NCBI GenBank assembly: GCA_029259945.1
Contig: JAJDEF010000008.1
Location: 178,129-242,128 of the forward strand
Reading direction: 5' to 3'
DNA from: Planctomycetota bacterium
Lineage (GTDB): Bacteria > Planctomycetota > Planctomycetia > Pirellulales > Lacipirellulaceae
Length of the DNA stretch: 64,000 nucleotides
Made by a program: the position numbers and the translations under genes. The notes under the pieces are model-generated. The model worked only from the letters and a program-made list of their open reading frames with translations, did not search any database and was not told where the DNA came from. Shown one piece after another: positions 26,353-36,490 of this stretch; positions within the stretch are counted from its first letter, which is position 1; each line of letters starts with the position of its first letter.

Positions 26353-28481
26353 GGCGTCTCCCGATAAAACCGATTGCCCAGCAGATGCTCAGCACCCCAC
26401 ACCATCGCAACGAACATAATTGCCCAAGAAAATAAACTACGGCCAGTTCGCCCGATGTCGACGTATCGTTCGATATCATCCAGCGTGGTTGCCAGTTTGA
26501 GTTGATTCGAAGGTAAGGCTTCGGCAATCACCTCGGGAGCAACCCGCGCAAGTTGGCTGATCGCTGGCGAAACATTGACACTAAACCCACGGTCTAGCTG
26601 CCGACTTTGGCCGCCCGAGGCCACGCGATAGTTGCCCAGTTGATAGGTGGTGCTGATGCGAATCGTATCAGCACCGGGAGGCAACGACCGCCGTAGCGAT
26701 TCACTATCAGGCGGATGCAACACAAAGCTAGAAACCTGGTGGCGCGGTGCAAGCCGTAAGTTGACGGTTTCTCCAGCATAGAAATCGAACGGTTGGTTCT
26801 CGCTCTGTGCTAAGTAGCTCACCAATTGATTGCTCAACGCAACAAAAGGCCAAGGCTCTGGCCCCGTGGGCAACAGGTTCCAGGGTTCACGATTTTCAAG
26901 CTCCAACGGATCAGAAATCGAGGTGGCAAGCGTCAGAACTCGGCCGCGACCTACCGGCCGTTCAACCAGTGCCGCTTGATGGTTGGCAAAGCGCGCGACG
27001 ATGTAAGCATCGCCTGCAAAATTGTCAAATTCCCAGTACTGCAAGACAGGATACAATGGCCATGGAATTTGCTCGGCATAGTTGCGTAACCCCATGAGGG
27101 CAGGATGATCTAACCGTTGTGGTCGGAGGTACGTGGCATGGCGAGACTTTCGCTTCAGCGTGCCGGGCAACAATTGCTGGGCTGCGTTGCTATTAAAGTT
27201 ACTGAGTCGGGCATGGTGCCCCAAGAAAATCCCGACACCGCCGCCTTGCTCTGCGTACTCTGCCAGCGATTGCCAGAGTTCCTCGGAAAGGGGCGGAGGA
27301 TCAAGGAGGCAAACCGCGTCGTAGGTATCGAATCCGATTGAGCTAGCCTTTGCAAATCGTTCGGTCACGCATTCAAATCCAACCGTAGTCGGATCAGTAA
27401 TTAGCGAGGGGCTCAGGGCCTCGCGTAAAAACAGCGCATCGGTCTTCCGTTCGCCTAACAGCAATATCTTTGCCGCTGGGCGAACTTCGATGGTGAAGTA
27501 GCGCGTGTTGTCAGCATTCAAGGGGTCGGCACCCGAGAATTTCACCAATCCCTGGTGGGTTCCAGCCGGGAAATCACCTAGCTCAAACACGGCTCGTCCC
27601 AAACCATCGGCTCCGATTTCGACGATCTGCTGTCCGCGTTTCACGGGCTCGCCATCCGTGTCGTTAAGAAAAAGCTCAACCAGTGGAGCCTCCGCCAATC
27701 CAGTGACTCGAACTGGAACTTCAACCCGCAGGGGTTCACTGGGGCGGAGTACGCTGGCATTCAATTCCAAGGGCAGCAAAGCCCGATTGCTCACTTCTTC
27801 AACACCAACGTCCACCAGATAAAGTCGTACGTCGGGCGCATCGGTAAGGGATTCATGAATCGCCTGCAACGAAGATTCGTTCAACGATTCGATACTCAAA
27901 TCGCTAAACAGAAACACTTCCTGACGGCGTTCTTCTTGGTCGGCCACCAGACGAATCGCTTCCTGCACCGCATCTACCAACGGACGGGGATTGTTTTCCG
28001 TCGCAAGATTGTGAATTCGTGACTCTGCGGTACCAAGATCAACCACAAAACCGGCCGACGATCGACTACGACCGATCACCGCGACTTGCGAATTTTCGGG
28101 TAACTGGTCGATCAACCATTGGGCCATCTCTTGGGCTTGCTGCTGGCGGGTGCGATTTTGAAATACATATTGCATACGCACCGAGTTATCCACCACCAAA
28201 GCGACTGCCAGCGGAGCACCCTCTTTGCCACGCAAGCCGCTCCCTTTGATTGTGGGACGTGCTAGCGCCATGGCTAACCCGGCAATCAACGCGCACCGCA
28301 GAGCAAGCAGCAGAAGATGGCGAAGATTGAACCGTCGTCGGTTGGCTGCCTGGCGTTTGCGAATAAACTGCAGCGCCGGGAACTCCAGCTTCTGCGGCTG
28401 CCGACGCATCACCAGATGGAGCACTATCGGCAGCGCAACCAACGCGATTCCGCCAAGCAACGCCGGGGTTAAGAAGCCCAT
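26349..28481 (-). CDS. BatA-type aerotolerance-family membrane protein
   Basis: 710 residues. Starts with the BatA N-terminal segment (MGFLTPALLGGIALVALPIV, followed by HLVMRRQPQKLEFPALQFI), a second membrane helix (RHLLLLALRCALIAGLAMAL), then a VWA-like domain (VALVVDNSVRMQ). The metal-site motif there is changed from DxSxS to DNSVR, so metal binding is doubtful. Middle parts are beta-rich; a helix near the C-terminus (LFSWAIMFVAMVWGAEHLL) ends the protein. Third gene of the operon: 3 bp after DUF58, four-base overlap with the next. Confidence 0.8.
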   Translation of the reverse strand: MGFLTPALLGGIALVALPIVLHLVMRRQPQKLEFPALQFIRKRQAANRRRFNLRHLLLLALRCALIAGLAMALARPTIKGSGLRGKEGAPLAVALVVDNSVRMQYVFQNRTRQQQAQEMAQWLIDQLPENSQVAVIGRSRSSAGFVVDLGTAESRIHNLATENNPRPLVDAVQEAIRLVADQEERRQEVFLFSDLSIESLNESSLQAIHESLTDAPDVRLYLVDVGVEEVSNRALLPLELNASVLRPSEPLRVEVPVRVTGLAEAPLVELFLNDTDGEPVKRGQQIVEIGADGLGRAVFELGDFPAGTHQGLVKFSGADPLNADNTRYFTIEVRPAAKILLLGERKTDALFLREALSPSLITDPTTVGFECVTERFAKASSIGFDTYDAVCLLDPPPLSEELWQSLAEYAEQGGGVGIFLGHHARLSNFNSNAAQQLLPGTLKRKSRHATYLRPQRLDHPALMGLRNYAEQIPWPLYPVLQYWEFDNFAGDAYIVARFANHQAALVERPVGRGRVLTLATSISDPLELENREPWNLLPTGPEPWPFVALSNQLVSYLAQSENQPFDFYAGETVNLRLAPRHQVSSFVLHPPDSESLRRSLPPGADTIRISTTYQLGNYRVASGGQSRQLDRGFSVNVSPAISQLARVAPEVIAEALPSNQLKLATTLDDIERYVDIGRTGRSLFSWAIMFVAMVWGAEHLLGNRFYRETP

Positions 28482-28484
28482 CGT

Positions 28485-29381
28485 CTATCCCCAGTTTCGA
28501 CGGTTAATCAGATACTCAGTCAGCGCTCGATCGAATTGCATGCTCGTATCGAGGGGGACGTAGTCGATGCCAATTTGTCGGCACTCCTGCTCGTAGCGAG
28601 AGCGAAACTTGGCGATCTCCTCAAGGTATTCACTGCGGTACGCATCGGCATCGACTTCGATCGAATCGTTGGTTTCTGGGTCGTGCAGTTCCACCAAGCC
28701 ATCGAACGGGAAGGCAACTTCGGCTTGATCGAGAATATGGAAGAGGATCACATCGTGTCCGCCATGTCGTAGACGTCGCATCGAGGCAATCACTTCGTCG
28801 GGGTCGGCCAATAAATCGCTAAATAACATTACTAGGCTGCTATGTTTTAGCATCGCGGCCAATTGGTTTAAGCTCTGGCCAATGTTCGTCTTGTCACGCG
28901 GTTTGAGCTTGGCGAGCATCGATAAAATATTGCCAATCTGTTGCCGCTTCGACTTAGGTGCCAAACAGTCGATAATTTTTTCGCCAAAAGTGACCAAGCC
29001 CACAGGGTCGTTTTGGTGAATCATCAGGTAGCACAACGCAGCTGCTAAGCAGATCGAGTACTCAAACTTTGTCAGTTCCTGTTCGTGGCTGTAGGCCATC
29101 GAAGCACTCAAGTCCATCACCAAGTAGCCTGTGAGATTCGTCTCAGCTTCAAATTTCTTGATGTAGTACTTATCGGTTTTCGCATAAACGAGCCAATCGA
29201 TGTCGTCGGGATTGTCACCAGCCGCATATTTGCGGTGCTCGCTAAATTCCACCGAAAACCCATGAAACGGGCTCGCGTGCAGACCTTGCAGAAACCCTTT
29301 CACAATAAATTGCGCGCGCAAATCAAGCCGAGAAATCTGTCGGATGACTTCAGGTTTCAGATATTGCTCGACAGCAGTCAT
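28485..29381 (-). CDS. DUF58 domain protein
   Basis: 298 residues, typical length. The DUF58 core GFSVEFSEHRKYAAGDNPDD and IDWLVYAKTDKYYIKKFEAE is followed by a VWA-like half (LVMDLSASMAY, giving a DxSxS site, and LVMLFSDLLADPDEVI). Widely paired with MoxR ATPases in operons that assemble membrane or metal-containing complexes. No membrane segment here, so it is probably a cytosolic or peripheral partner. Fifteen bases after moxR, 3 bp before the BatA-type gene. Confidence 0.9.
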   Translation of the reverse strand: MTAVEQYLKPEVIRQISRLDLRAQFIVKGFLQGLHASPFHGFSVEFSEHRKYAAGDNPDDIDWLVYAKTDKYYIKKFEAETNLTGYLVMDLSASMAYSHEQELTKFEYSICLAAALCYLMIHQNDPVGLVTFGEKIIDCLAPKSKRQQIGNILSMLAKLKPRDKTNIGQSLNQLAAMLKHSSLVMLFSDLLADPDEVIASMRRLRHGGHDVILFHILDQAEVAFPFDGLVELHDPETNDSIEVDADAYRSEYLEEIAKFRSRYEQECRQIGIDYVPLDTSMQFDRALTEYLINRRNWG

Positions 29382-29396
29382 AGGTGCGTTTGATTC

Positions 29397-30416
29397 CTAT
29401 CCCTCGTATTTCGGAATCTCTGGAGTGGGAATCTCTTGCATCAACCGCCGGATCAAGTCTTCTGTGGTCATCCCCTCGGCTAAGGCTTGAAAGTTGGTAC
29501 TCACGCGATGCCTGAGCACGGGGATCGCCACTTTCTGGACGTCTTCAATCGCGACCGTAAACCGACCATCCATCGCCGCCAACGCCTTGCCGCCGTGGAT
29601 AAGAAACTGCCCCGCACGTGGACCCGCACCCCAATCCACCATTTCACGAATGAAGGCAGGGGCCGACTCATCCTTGGGACGAGTCGCTCTTACCAAGGCA
29701 GCCGCATATTGAATGATGTACTCGCTCACGGCCACCGAACTCACTAGCTTTTGCAAATTCAAAATCGCCCGAGTGGAGAGAATCTTTGTCACTTCGGGTT
29801 TCTCGTGGCGAGTTGTCGAGGCCAGGATGCGTTCCTCCTCTTCCGCCGAGGGATAATCCACCTTGATGTTAAACATAAACCGGTCGAGCTGGGCTTCGGG
29901 CAAAGGGTAGGTGCCCTCCTGCTCAATCGGGTTTTGAGTGGCAATTGTGAAAAAGGGTTCTGGCAGCGGGTAAGTCGTTTGCCCGATCGTCACATCGCGT
30001 TCTTGCATGGCTTGCAGCAACGCAGCCTGAGTCTTGGGCGGGGTACGATTGATTTCATCCGCCAATAAGATATTGGTAAACACCGGACCTTCTACAAATC
30101 GAAAGCTCCGCCGGCCATGCTCGTCTTCGTCCAAAACGTTCGTGCCGGTTATGTCTGAGGGCATGAGGTCGGGCGTAAATTGAATGCGTTTGAATTTCAA
30201 ATCAAGAATCCGCGCCAGTGTGCTAACCATCAAGGTCTTGGCAAGCCCCGGTACACCTTCCAACAAACAGTGTCCTCGTGTGAAGATGGCAGCAAATATT
30301 TGCTCGATCACCTCATCTTGGCCAATGATCACTTTCTGCAGCTCTTGCTGCATGACGTGTCGATGCTGACGGAATTCTTTCAGGATATCGCCAAGGTTAC
30401 GGGTTTTAGTGGTCAA
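29397..30416 (-). CDS. MoxR-family AAA+ ATPase
   Basis: 339 residues from the TTG at 30416, chosen because AAGGA lies seven bases upstream; the frame also opens 20 codons earlier at another TTG without a ribosome site. Walker A GVPGLAKT, Walker B LADEINR, sensor-like ATQNPIEQEGTYPLPEAQLD (the conserved MoxR signature), C-terminal lid domain. MoxR proteins act as chaperones that load cofactors or remodel partner VWA proteins. It heads the four-gene operon with DUF58, BatA-type and VWA genes and is divergent from the DUF4159 gene. Confidence 0.93.
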   Translation of the reverse strand: MTTKTRNLGDILKEFRQHRHVMQQELQKVIIGQDEVIEQIFAAIFTRGHCLLEGVPGLAKTLMVSTLARILDLKFKRIQFTPDLMPSDITGTNVLDEDEHGRRSFRFVEGPVFTNILLADEINRTPPKTQAALLQAMQERDVTIGQTTYPLPEPFFTIATQNPIEQEGTYPLPEAQLDRFMFNIKVDYPSAEEEERILASTTRHEKPEVTKILSTRAILNLQKLVSSVAVSEYIIQYAAALVRATRPKDESAPAFIREMVDWGAGPRAGQFLIHGGKALAAMDGRFTVAIEDVQKVAIPVLRHRVSTNFQALAEGMTTEDLIRRLMQEIPTPEIPKYEG

Positions 30417-30687
30417 CGTACCATCCTTACTCGAGTCACAAGGTTGTTGATTTCCGGCGTAAATGCCTAGACGCAATTCTATCGGTCGAGGTGAAATGGG
30501 ACAATGTACGCTACCAGCGTGTATTGTTTCCCCAGCTAGCGCACCTTACGATGAATTTGGACTTCCACCCCAAATACCTCAAGTTGTAGGGTGGGTGGTT
30601 CTGTCGGCTGAGTTGGTGGACCCCATCGTTTGCTAGGATGCCGGCAGGTTCACCCACTGTGCGAACTCAGCAGCAGAAAACGATTCG

Positions 30688-33042
30688 ATGCCGTGCCTAA
30701 CCAAATACCGACTCTGCCTGTGTATTGCCATCGTCTTATGGGGCAGCGGTACACCCTCGTTATTTGCCCAACCGGCAGGGCCAGTCACGGCAGAGCAAGT
30801 CCGTGCGGCTATCGAGGGCGGCACAAAGTACTTATTAAGTGAGCAAGATTCCAGACGAGGTTCTTGGAATGAATTAGCTCAATATCCAGGAGGCGTCACG
30901 GGGCTTTGCACGCTTGCCCTTTTGAATTCTGGTGTTGAACCCAACGACCCGCAAATCCAGAAAGCGCTCCGTTATCTACGCAAGATCGAGCCCTCGAAAA
31001 CTTACAGCGTGGCACTGCAAACGATGGCCCTCTGCGCCGCTACCCCACGTCGCGATCTTCTGCAAATACAAAAGAACGTGCGCTGGTTAGAACAAACGCA
31101 GTTATCCGCAGGCGATTGGTCTTATCCTCCAGGATCAGCAGGCGACAACAGCAATTCTCAATTCGCGGTTCTCGCGCTCCACGAAGCCGAGCGTGTGGGC
31201 GCTAAGGTCTCTCTCGCCACATGGGAGCGAGCTGCCGAATACTGGAAAGGTTGCCAAAATCCTGATGGCTCTTGGGGCTATAAACCACAATGGCCCGACG
31301 GTTCGGGCAGTATGACCTGCGCTGGAATTGGCGCGATGGTGATTAGCACTGGCCATGCAAACAATCCGAACGCTGAAGTCCACAATGGCCTGGTCCAATG
31401 TTGCCGACCCCAGGAAGACGACGATTCGCTCGAGCGTGCGCTCACTTGGCTCGGACGCAACTTTTCAGTTCGTCGAAATCCAGGACGTCGTGGCAGCGGG
31501 CATGTCTGGCATTATTACTACCTCTACGGCCTAGAACGCGTGGGTCGACTCACCGCCCGACGCTTAATTGGCGAACACGACTGGTATCGCGAAGGGGCCG
31601 AATTTCTTATCCAACAGCAAGATCAGTTTAGCCACCTTTGGGCCGGTACAGGCCACGCGGAAGACAACCCCCACATTAGTACCGCGCTGGCGTTGTTGTT
31701 TCTTTCCAAAGGTCGTCGCCCTGTGTTGGTGGGCAAGCTCACCCACGGGCCGGGCGAGGATTGGAACAATCACCGCAACGACATTGCGAACCTGACCGCC
31801 CGCACCGAAAAACTCTGGGACATCGATCTCACTTGGCAAATCATCGATCCAAAGTTTGCCGCCGTCGACGATTTGTTGCAGGTGCCGGTGTTGTTTCTCA
31901 GCGGCAGTCGTTCGCCCGATTTAACGGGGCAAGAGAAAAAAATGCGGGATTACCTCGATCGCGGTGGTTTTCTCTTTGCCGAAGCCTGTTGCGTCGATGG
32001 CAATCAATTCGAAAAAGGTTTCCGCAGGTTCCTCGATCGCGTATTTCCCGAGAAAGAATACCAGCTCCGCCGTGCAGGGCCCGAACATCCGTTGTGGCGA
32101 GTCGAAGAACTTGTTCGCGCGGATTCGCCTTACGTCAGTCGACTCTGGACCGTGGAATATGGTTGTCGCACGTGTGTAGTGTTCTCCGAAATCGACCTCT
32201 CTTGCTACTGGGAACTTTACGGAAGGGGCCGACAACGTGGCTTGCCCGACACGATCAAAGGACGCTTGGCCGATGCGAACGCCGTAGGGATCAACGTTTT
32301 GGCTTACGCCACCAATCGCGAACCCAAGGGCAAAGAGACAGCATTCACAGGCACCAACAATTTAGTGGAACTTAACGCCGCGGGTAGCCGTGGGACCATT
32401 CAAATTGCCAAGCTTCAGCACGGAGGTGGTTGTAACGATGCGCCCGGCGCACTCGTCAACTTGTTGCGCGCAGCAGCACAAGGCGATCTCCAACTTCGAG
32501 TCAGCACCACAGAATTTCCTATTCGTGCCGATGACAAACAGTTGTTTCGGTTCCACATGGCATTTATGCACGGCCGACACGATTTTCGGCTGACGCCCAG
32601 CGAACGCGATTCGCTCAAACGCTACTTAGAGAACGGCGGCACACTGTTTGCCGACTCGATTTGCGCAAGCAAAGAATTTGCAGCAGCATTCCGACGAGAA
32701 ATCCAAGCCACCTTGCCAGGAACCAACCTGCAGCGAATCCCCGCCGGAGATCCACTCTTCAGCGATTCGGCAGGTAAGTTTGACTTGCGGCAAGTGAATC
32801 GTCGCGACCCGGTCGAACAACGGGCCGATGAACCCCTCCGAACGCGCGTTCGCAAAGTCGAACCCGAGCTCGAAGGCATCGTCATCGAAGGCCGCTGGGC
32901 GGTCATCTTTTCGCCCTACGACATCAGCTGCGCCCTCGAACAACACGAATCGCTTGAATGCCGAGGTTACACCATCGAAGACGCCGCCCGCCTCGGGCTC
33001 AATGTGCTGATGTATTCGTTGAGCCCAGATGCGGGCGATTAG
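30688..33042 (+). CDS. squalene-cyclase-like toroid protein with two DUF4159 domains
   Basis: 784 residues with a signal peptide (about 1-28, ending GTPSLFAQ). Residues about 35-350 form an alpha/alpha toroid like prenyltransferase/terpene-cyclase repeats: GGVTGLCTLALLNSG, AGDWSYPPGSAGDNSNSQFA, NPDGSWGYKP. Two DUF4159-like domains follow: 'VPVLFLSGSRS...LTGQEKKMRDYLDRGGFL' (about 400) and 'FHMAFMHGRHDFRLTP...LKRYLENGGTLFADS' (about 620-655). Exported. Planctomycetes carry such fusions next to MoxR operons; function unknown. Divergent from moxR with a 211-bp shared upstream region (271 bp to the moxR start chosen here). Confidence 0.82.
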   Translation: MPCLTKYRLCLCIAIVLWGSGTPSLFAQPAGPVTAEQVRAAIEGGTKYLLSEQDSRRGSWNELAQYPGGVTGLCTLALLNSGVEPNDPQIQKALRYLRKIEPSKTYSVALQTMALCAATPRRDLLQIQKNVRWLEQTQLSAGDWSYPPGSAGDNSNSQFAVLALHEAERVGAKVSLATWERAAEYWKGCQNPDGSWGYKPQWPDGSGSMTCAGIGAMVISTGHANNPNAEVHNGLVQCCRPQEDDDSLERALTWLGRNFSVRRNPGRRGSGHVWHYYYLYGLERVGRLTARRLIGEHDWYREGAEFLIQQQDQFSHLWAGTGHAEDNPHISTALALLFLSKGRRPVLVGKLTHGPGEDWNNHRNDIANLTARTEKLWDIDLTWQIIDPKFAAVDDLLQVPVLFLSGSRSPDLTGQEKKMRDYLDRGGFLFAEACCVDGNQFEKGFRRFLDRVFPEKEYQLRRAGPEHPLWRVEELVRADSPYVSRLWTVEYGCRTCVVFSEIDLSCYWELYGRGRQRGLPDTIKGRLADANAVGINVLAYATNREPKGKETAFTGTNNLVELNAAGSRGTIQIAKLQHGGGCNDAPGALVNLLRAAAQGDLQLRVSTTEFPIRADDKQLFRFHMAFMHGRHDFRLTPSERDSLKRYLENGGTLFADSICASKEFAAAFRREIQATLPGTNLQRIPAGDPLFSDSAGKFDLRQVNRRDPVEQRADEPLRTRVRKVEPELEGIVIEGRWAVIFSPYDISCALEQHESLECRGYTIEDAARLGLNVLMYSLSPDAGD

Positions 33043-33463
33043 CCTGTAGGGTTGGAATCATTCGAATTAGTTCCTCTCGCAAGTTAAGTTGCGAGCGGCT
33101 AGATCGCACATTTTCGCGCCAATGTGCAACGTTCCACGTCCTTCCCGTGGGTCAAATTTCGCGTCTCCAGCCAATCGTTTGATGCTAGCGTTCTCAGCAC
33201 GCATCCTTTGGTGACGTAACTTGCTATGAAATAACGAGTTGTGATCTTGTGTGAAGCGTCCAAAGCGACTTGACCCCTATCGCCTGCCGCACCTATAATT
33301 CGCCGCCCAAATTCTGGGCCCTTACTTTTCGTAACTCGTAGTCCTGCTTGTTGTTGTGTGCGTCCGGCTATGCCGTTCGCATGCTGCCAGCAGACGTTGT
33401 CAGGAAGAGACTCTTCTGATCATTGCGCGAATTCCATCGCGTTGTTGTTTCGCCGCTCGTTTT
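33043..33463 (+). other. intergenic region with two hairpins before lptD
   Basis: Two perfect short stem-loops occur soon after the DUF4159 gene: CTCGCAA/TTGCGAG at 33076-33095 and GCACATT/AATGTGC at 33106-33127. Neither is followed by a T-run; they may be Rho-dependent 3' ends. The rest probably contains the lptD promoter. An in-frame GTG at 33356 would extend lptD by 36 residues. Confidence 0.45.
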
Positions 33464-36400
33464 ATGCGAGCCGTTTCGTCCTGCGCGCTTTTGTTTATCA
33501 CGATGCCGATGGTTAGCTTTGCAAGCGACATCAGCACCATTGCCGCCGACTCCACACAGCCCATTACGATCGCTGCGGATTGGTGCTGTCGTTGGCGTCA
33601 GGGCGTGTACGATGTCTACCACCTTCGTGGTAATTGTTACATCAACCAAGGCCTCACCTACGCTCGCGCACCCGAGGCCGTTCTTTGGATCGATCACACC
33701 GCAGGAACAAAAAGGCCGACCAAAGTGATTGCGTATCTCGAATCCGACACCAAAAAACGGGTTGTGGTCGACTATCGTCAAATAAAGCAGACCGATAGCA
33801 AAGCCAAAGCTTTGGGAAAAGAAGAAGCCGCGACCTGGTTCGAGCGACTATACACCACAGCCCCGTTGCGATTGAAATTGCCACAAGCAGCTCCTGAACC
33901 AACATCGCGACCTGCCATCTACGATCGTGGTCTAGCGCAGTTCGACCCCCAGCGACGCCGGCAACTATTGCTAGCGCAATTCACCGAGTTTGCGCCAGTC
34001 CCTGATGCATCTCAGCCACTGCCAGTCGGGATGCGCCGACTCCAAATTTCACCTCGCAACGATTCCTCCCCAAGTTTCGAATCGCGCCCCCAGCCCAATG
34101 GCGAACGAATCACGGTTCTTTCCGGCGGAATCCGGGTACTCATCGATGGCTTACCCGCGACAGACGCCCCAGCCGCATTGGGGCCCATCGGTACGGTCGA
34201 CATTTCGACCGATCGAGTCGTATTCTGGTCCGGCGGCGCGGAACTGGGATTCGGTGGCTCCTCGTTTCAATCGCAAGATTCCCCCATGGAAATTTACATG
34301 GAGGGCAACATCGAGTTTCGACAGGGCGACCGAGTGGTGTATGCCGACCGCATGTTCTACGACGTGCGTCGTCAGATTGGCATCATCCTAAATGCCGAAC
34401 TGTTAACGCCGCTGCCTAGGGTCAACGATTTTGAATATCAAGGGCTCGTTCGGCTACGTGCTTCGGCCATTCGCCAGCTCGACCAGTCGCATTTTTCAGC
34501 GATCAATGCTCAGGTGACCACGAGCCGGCTTGAAGAACCCTCCTACCATTTCGCTGCCAACGAGATCGCCTTCCAAGACGTGCAGAGTCAGGTTTTTAAT
34601 CCCAGAACCGGGGAACCGGTTATCGAACACCAACAGATGGCCGAGAGTCGTGGCAACTGGGTCTACATGGGTGGCCTTCCCGTTTTCTATTGGCCAACGA
34701 TTGCTACCGATCTGCGCAAGCCATCGTTCTTTATCGATGGAATTCGAGTGGGCAACGACAGCGTTTTCGGTACCCAAGTAATGGCCGACCTCGACGCCTA
34801 CCAATTGTTCGGAATCCGCAACGCGCCGCAGGGAACCGAATGGGGGCTCAGCATCGACTACCTCAGCGATCGGGGCGTTGGGCATGGGACCAACTTTCAT
34901 TACGATCGTGCAGAATTGCTTGGGCACGATGGTCCCGCTTGGGGCAGCTGGGATTTTTGGGGCATCAAAGATACCGGGCTCGACAACTTGGGCGGGGTTA
35001 GTCGTCGCACGATTGTTCCGGAAGAAGATTACCGCTTCCGACTTTTCGGGCAACACCGGCAACGTTTTCAAAATGGTTGGGAACTCACCGGCGAGGCCGG
35101 CTTCATCAGCGATCGGACTTTTCTAGAACAATACTACGAAAGCGAATGGGACGAGCTTAAAGATCAACGAACCGGATTACGGCTTAAAAAGCTCACAGAC
35201 AATCGCGCGATCGCGATCGAAGCCAACGGGCAAGTCAACGATTTCTTTACCGAAACGCAGTGGCTACCTCGTACAGATCACTATTGGTTGGGCGAGTCGC
35301 TCTTTGGCGATCGAATCACCTGGTTTGAACACTCTCAGGCCGCCTATGCCAATATCAACGTCGCGACGACGCCGACCAATCCGGTGTTGGCGGGCCAATT
35401 TACCACGCTTCCTTGGGAAGCCGATGTCGAGGGCGAGCGACTCGTCACTCGCCAAGAACTCGACATGCCCTTTAACCTCGGCCCGGTCAAAGTCGTGCCC
35501 TTTGTGTTGGGCGAACTTGCCCATTGGGGCGAAGCACTCGATGGCGACGATTTGCAGCGTGCCTACGTTCATACGGGCGTCCGCGCCAGTATTCCTTTCT
35601 GGGCTGTCTTTCCAGAAGTTCACGATTCGCTATTCAACTTAAATGGTTTGGCACACAAAGTGATTTTTGATGCGGAGTTTTCCTATGCCGATGCCACGCG
35701 CGATTTCACCGAACTGCCGCTCTACGATCCCCTAGACGACACCTCGATCCTCGAGTTCCGACGCCGCATGCTTACGGTACCCCCTACGATTACGGGTCTA
35801 AAATTCGACCCGCGCACTTATGCTCTCCGCACAGGGATCCAGGGATCGGTAACCTCACCAACGACCGAAATCGCCGACGATCTTATGACGCTGCGGCTAG
35901 GAATGCGCCATCGCTGGCAAACCAAACGTGGCGCCCCAGGGCGTCAGCATATCGTCGATTGGCTAACAGTGGACTCGAACGTGGTTTGGTTTCCAAAACA
36001 AGACCGCGATAATTTTGGCCAGGAGTTTGGGTTGGCCGACTACGACGTTCGTTGGCACCTAGGCGACCGTTTCACAATCATTTCCGATGGAGCGGCAGAT
36101 TTCTTTGGCGATGGCCTGCGCACTGTTTCTGGTGGTGTGTTGCTTAATCGACCCTCGCGCGGCAATGCTTACTTTGGTATCCGATCAATCCATGGTCCGA
36201 TCACAAGCGATGTGCTGATCGGCAGCTATAGCTATCGTCTTAGTCCCAAATGGATATCCACCGCCGGCGCCACCGTCGATCTAAGTGATGGGGGCAACAT
36301 CGGTCAGTCCTTCTCGATGACTAGAATTGGTGAATCGATGCTGGTCACGTTAGGGATTAACGTCGATTCGGCGAGAGACAACGTGGGCTTTCGATTTTTG

Positions 36401-36487
36401 GTCGAACCACGATTCTTGCCCAAGCTACGGCTCACCAGCATGACCGGTATCGACGTGCCCCCTGCCGGGGCATTTGGGTTGGAATGA
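33464..36487 (+). CDS. lptD: LPS-assembly/organic solvent tolerance outer-membrane protein (LptD/OstA-like)
   Basis: 1007 residues from the ATG at 33464, chosen because it gives a proper signal peptide (MRAVSSCALLFITMPMVSFA); a GTG at 33356 is an alternative. LptD inserts lipopolysaccharide into the outer leaflet. The N-terminal 430 residues are periplasmic. They include OstA-like repeats such as YMEGNIEFRQGDRVVYADRM and the VYMGGLPVFYWPTIATDLR segment with the conserved 'PVFYFP' element. The C-terminal 580 residues form a beta-barrel with alternating aromatic strands. No LptE, SurA or other Lpt gene is adjacent. Ends 3 bp before the convergent topoisomerase gene. Confidence 0.82.
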   Translation: MRAVSSCALLFITMPMVSFASDISTIAADSTQPITIAADWCCRWRQGVYDVYHLRGNCYINQGLTYARAPEAVLWIDHTAGTKRPTKVIAYLESDTKKRVVVDYRQIKQTDSKAKALGKEEAATWFERLYTTAPLRLKLPQAAPEPTSRPAIYDRGLAQFDPQRRRQLLLAQFTEFAPVPDASQPLPVGMRRLQISPRNDSSPSFESRPQPNGERITVLSGGIRVLIDGLPATDAPAALGPIGTVDISTDRVVFWSGGAELGFGGSSFQSQDSPMEIYMEGNIEFRQGDRVVYADRMFYDVRRQIGIILNAELLTPLPRVNDFEYQGLVRLRASAIRQLDQSHFSAINAQVTTSRLEEPSYHFAANEIAFQDVQSQVFNPRTGEPVIEHQQMAESRGNWVYMGGLPVFYWPTIATDLRKPSFFIDGIRVGNDSVFGTQVMADLDAYQLFGIRNAPQGTEWGLSIDYLSDRGVGHGTNFHYDRAELLGHDGPAWGSWDFWGIKDTGLDNLGGVSRRTIVPEEDYRFRLFGQHRQRFQNGWELTGEAGFISDRTFLEQYYESEWDELKDQRTGLRLKKLTDNRAIAIEANGQVNDFFTETQWLPRTDHYWLGESLFGDRITWFEHSQAAYANINVATTPTNPVLAGQFTTLPWEADVEGERLVTRQELDMPFNLGPVKVVPFVLGELAHWGEALDGDDLQRAYVHTGVRASIPFWAVFPEVHDSLFNLNGLAHKVIFDAEFSYADATRDFTELPLYDPLDDTSILEFRRRMLTVPPTITGLKFDPRTYALRTGIQGSVTSPTTEIADDLMTLRLGMRHRWQTKRGAPGRQHIVDWLTVDSNVVWFPKQDRDNFGQEFGLADYDVRWHLGDRFTIISDGAADFFGDGLRTVSGGVLLNRPSRGNAYFGIRSIHGPITSDVLIGSYSYRLSPKWISTAGATVDLSDGGNIGQSFSMTRIGESMLVTLGINVDSARDNVGFRFLVEPRFLPKLRLTSMTGIDVPPAGAFGLE

Positions 36488-36490
36488 TGA

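Noticed and set aside
33356..33463. GTG start of lptD at 33356
   Set aside because: The extra 36 residues are Cys/Arg-rich and unlike a signal peptide, whereas the ATG at 33464 begins a good one. The earlier start cannot be fully excluded.
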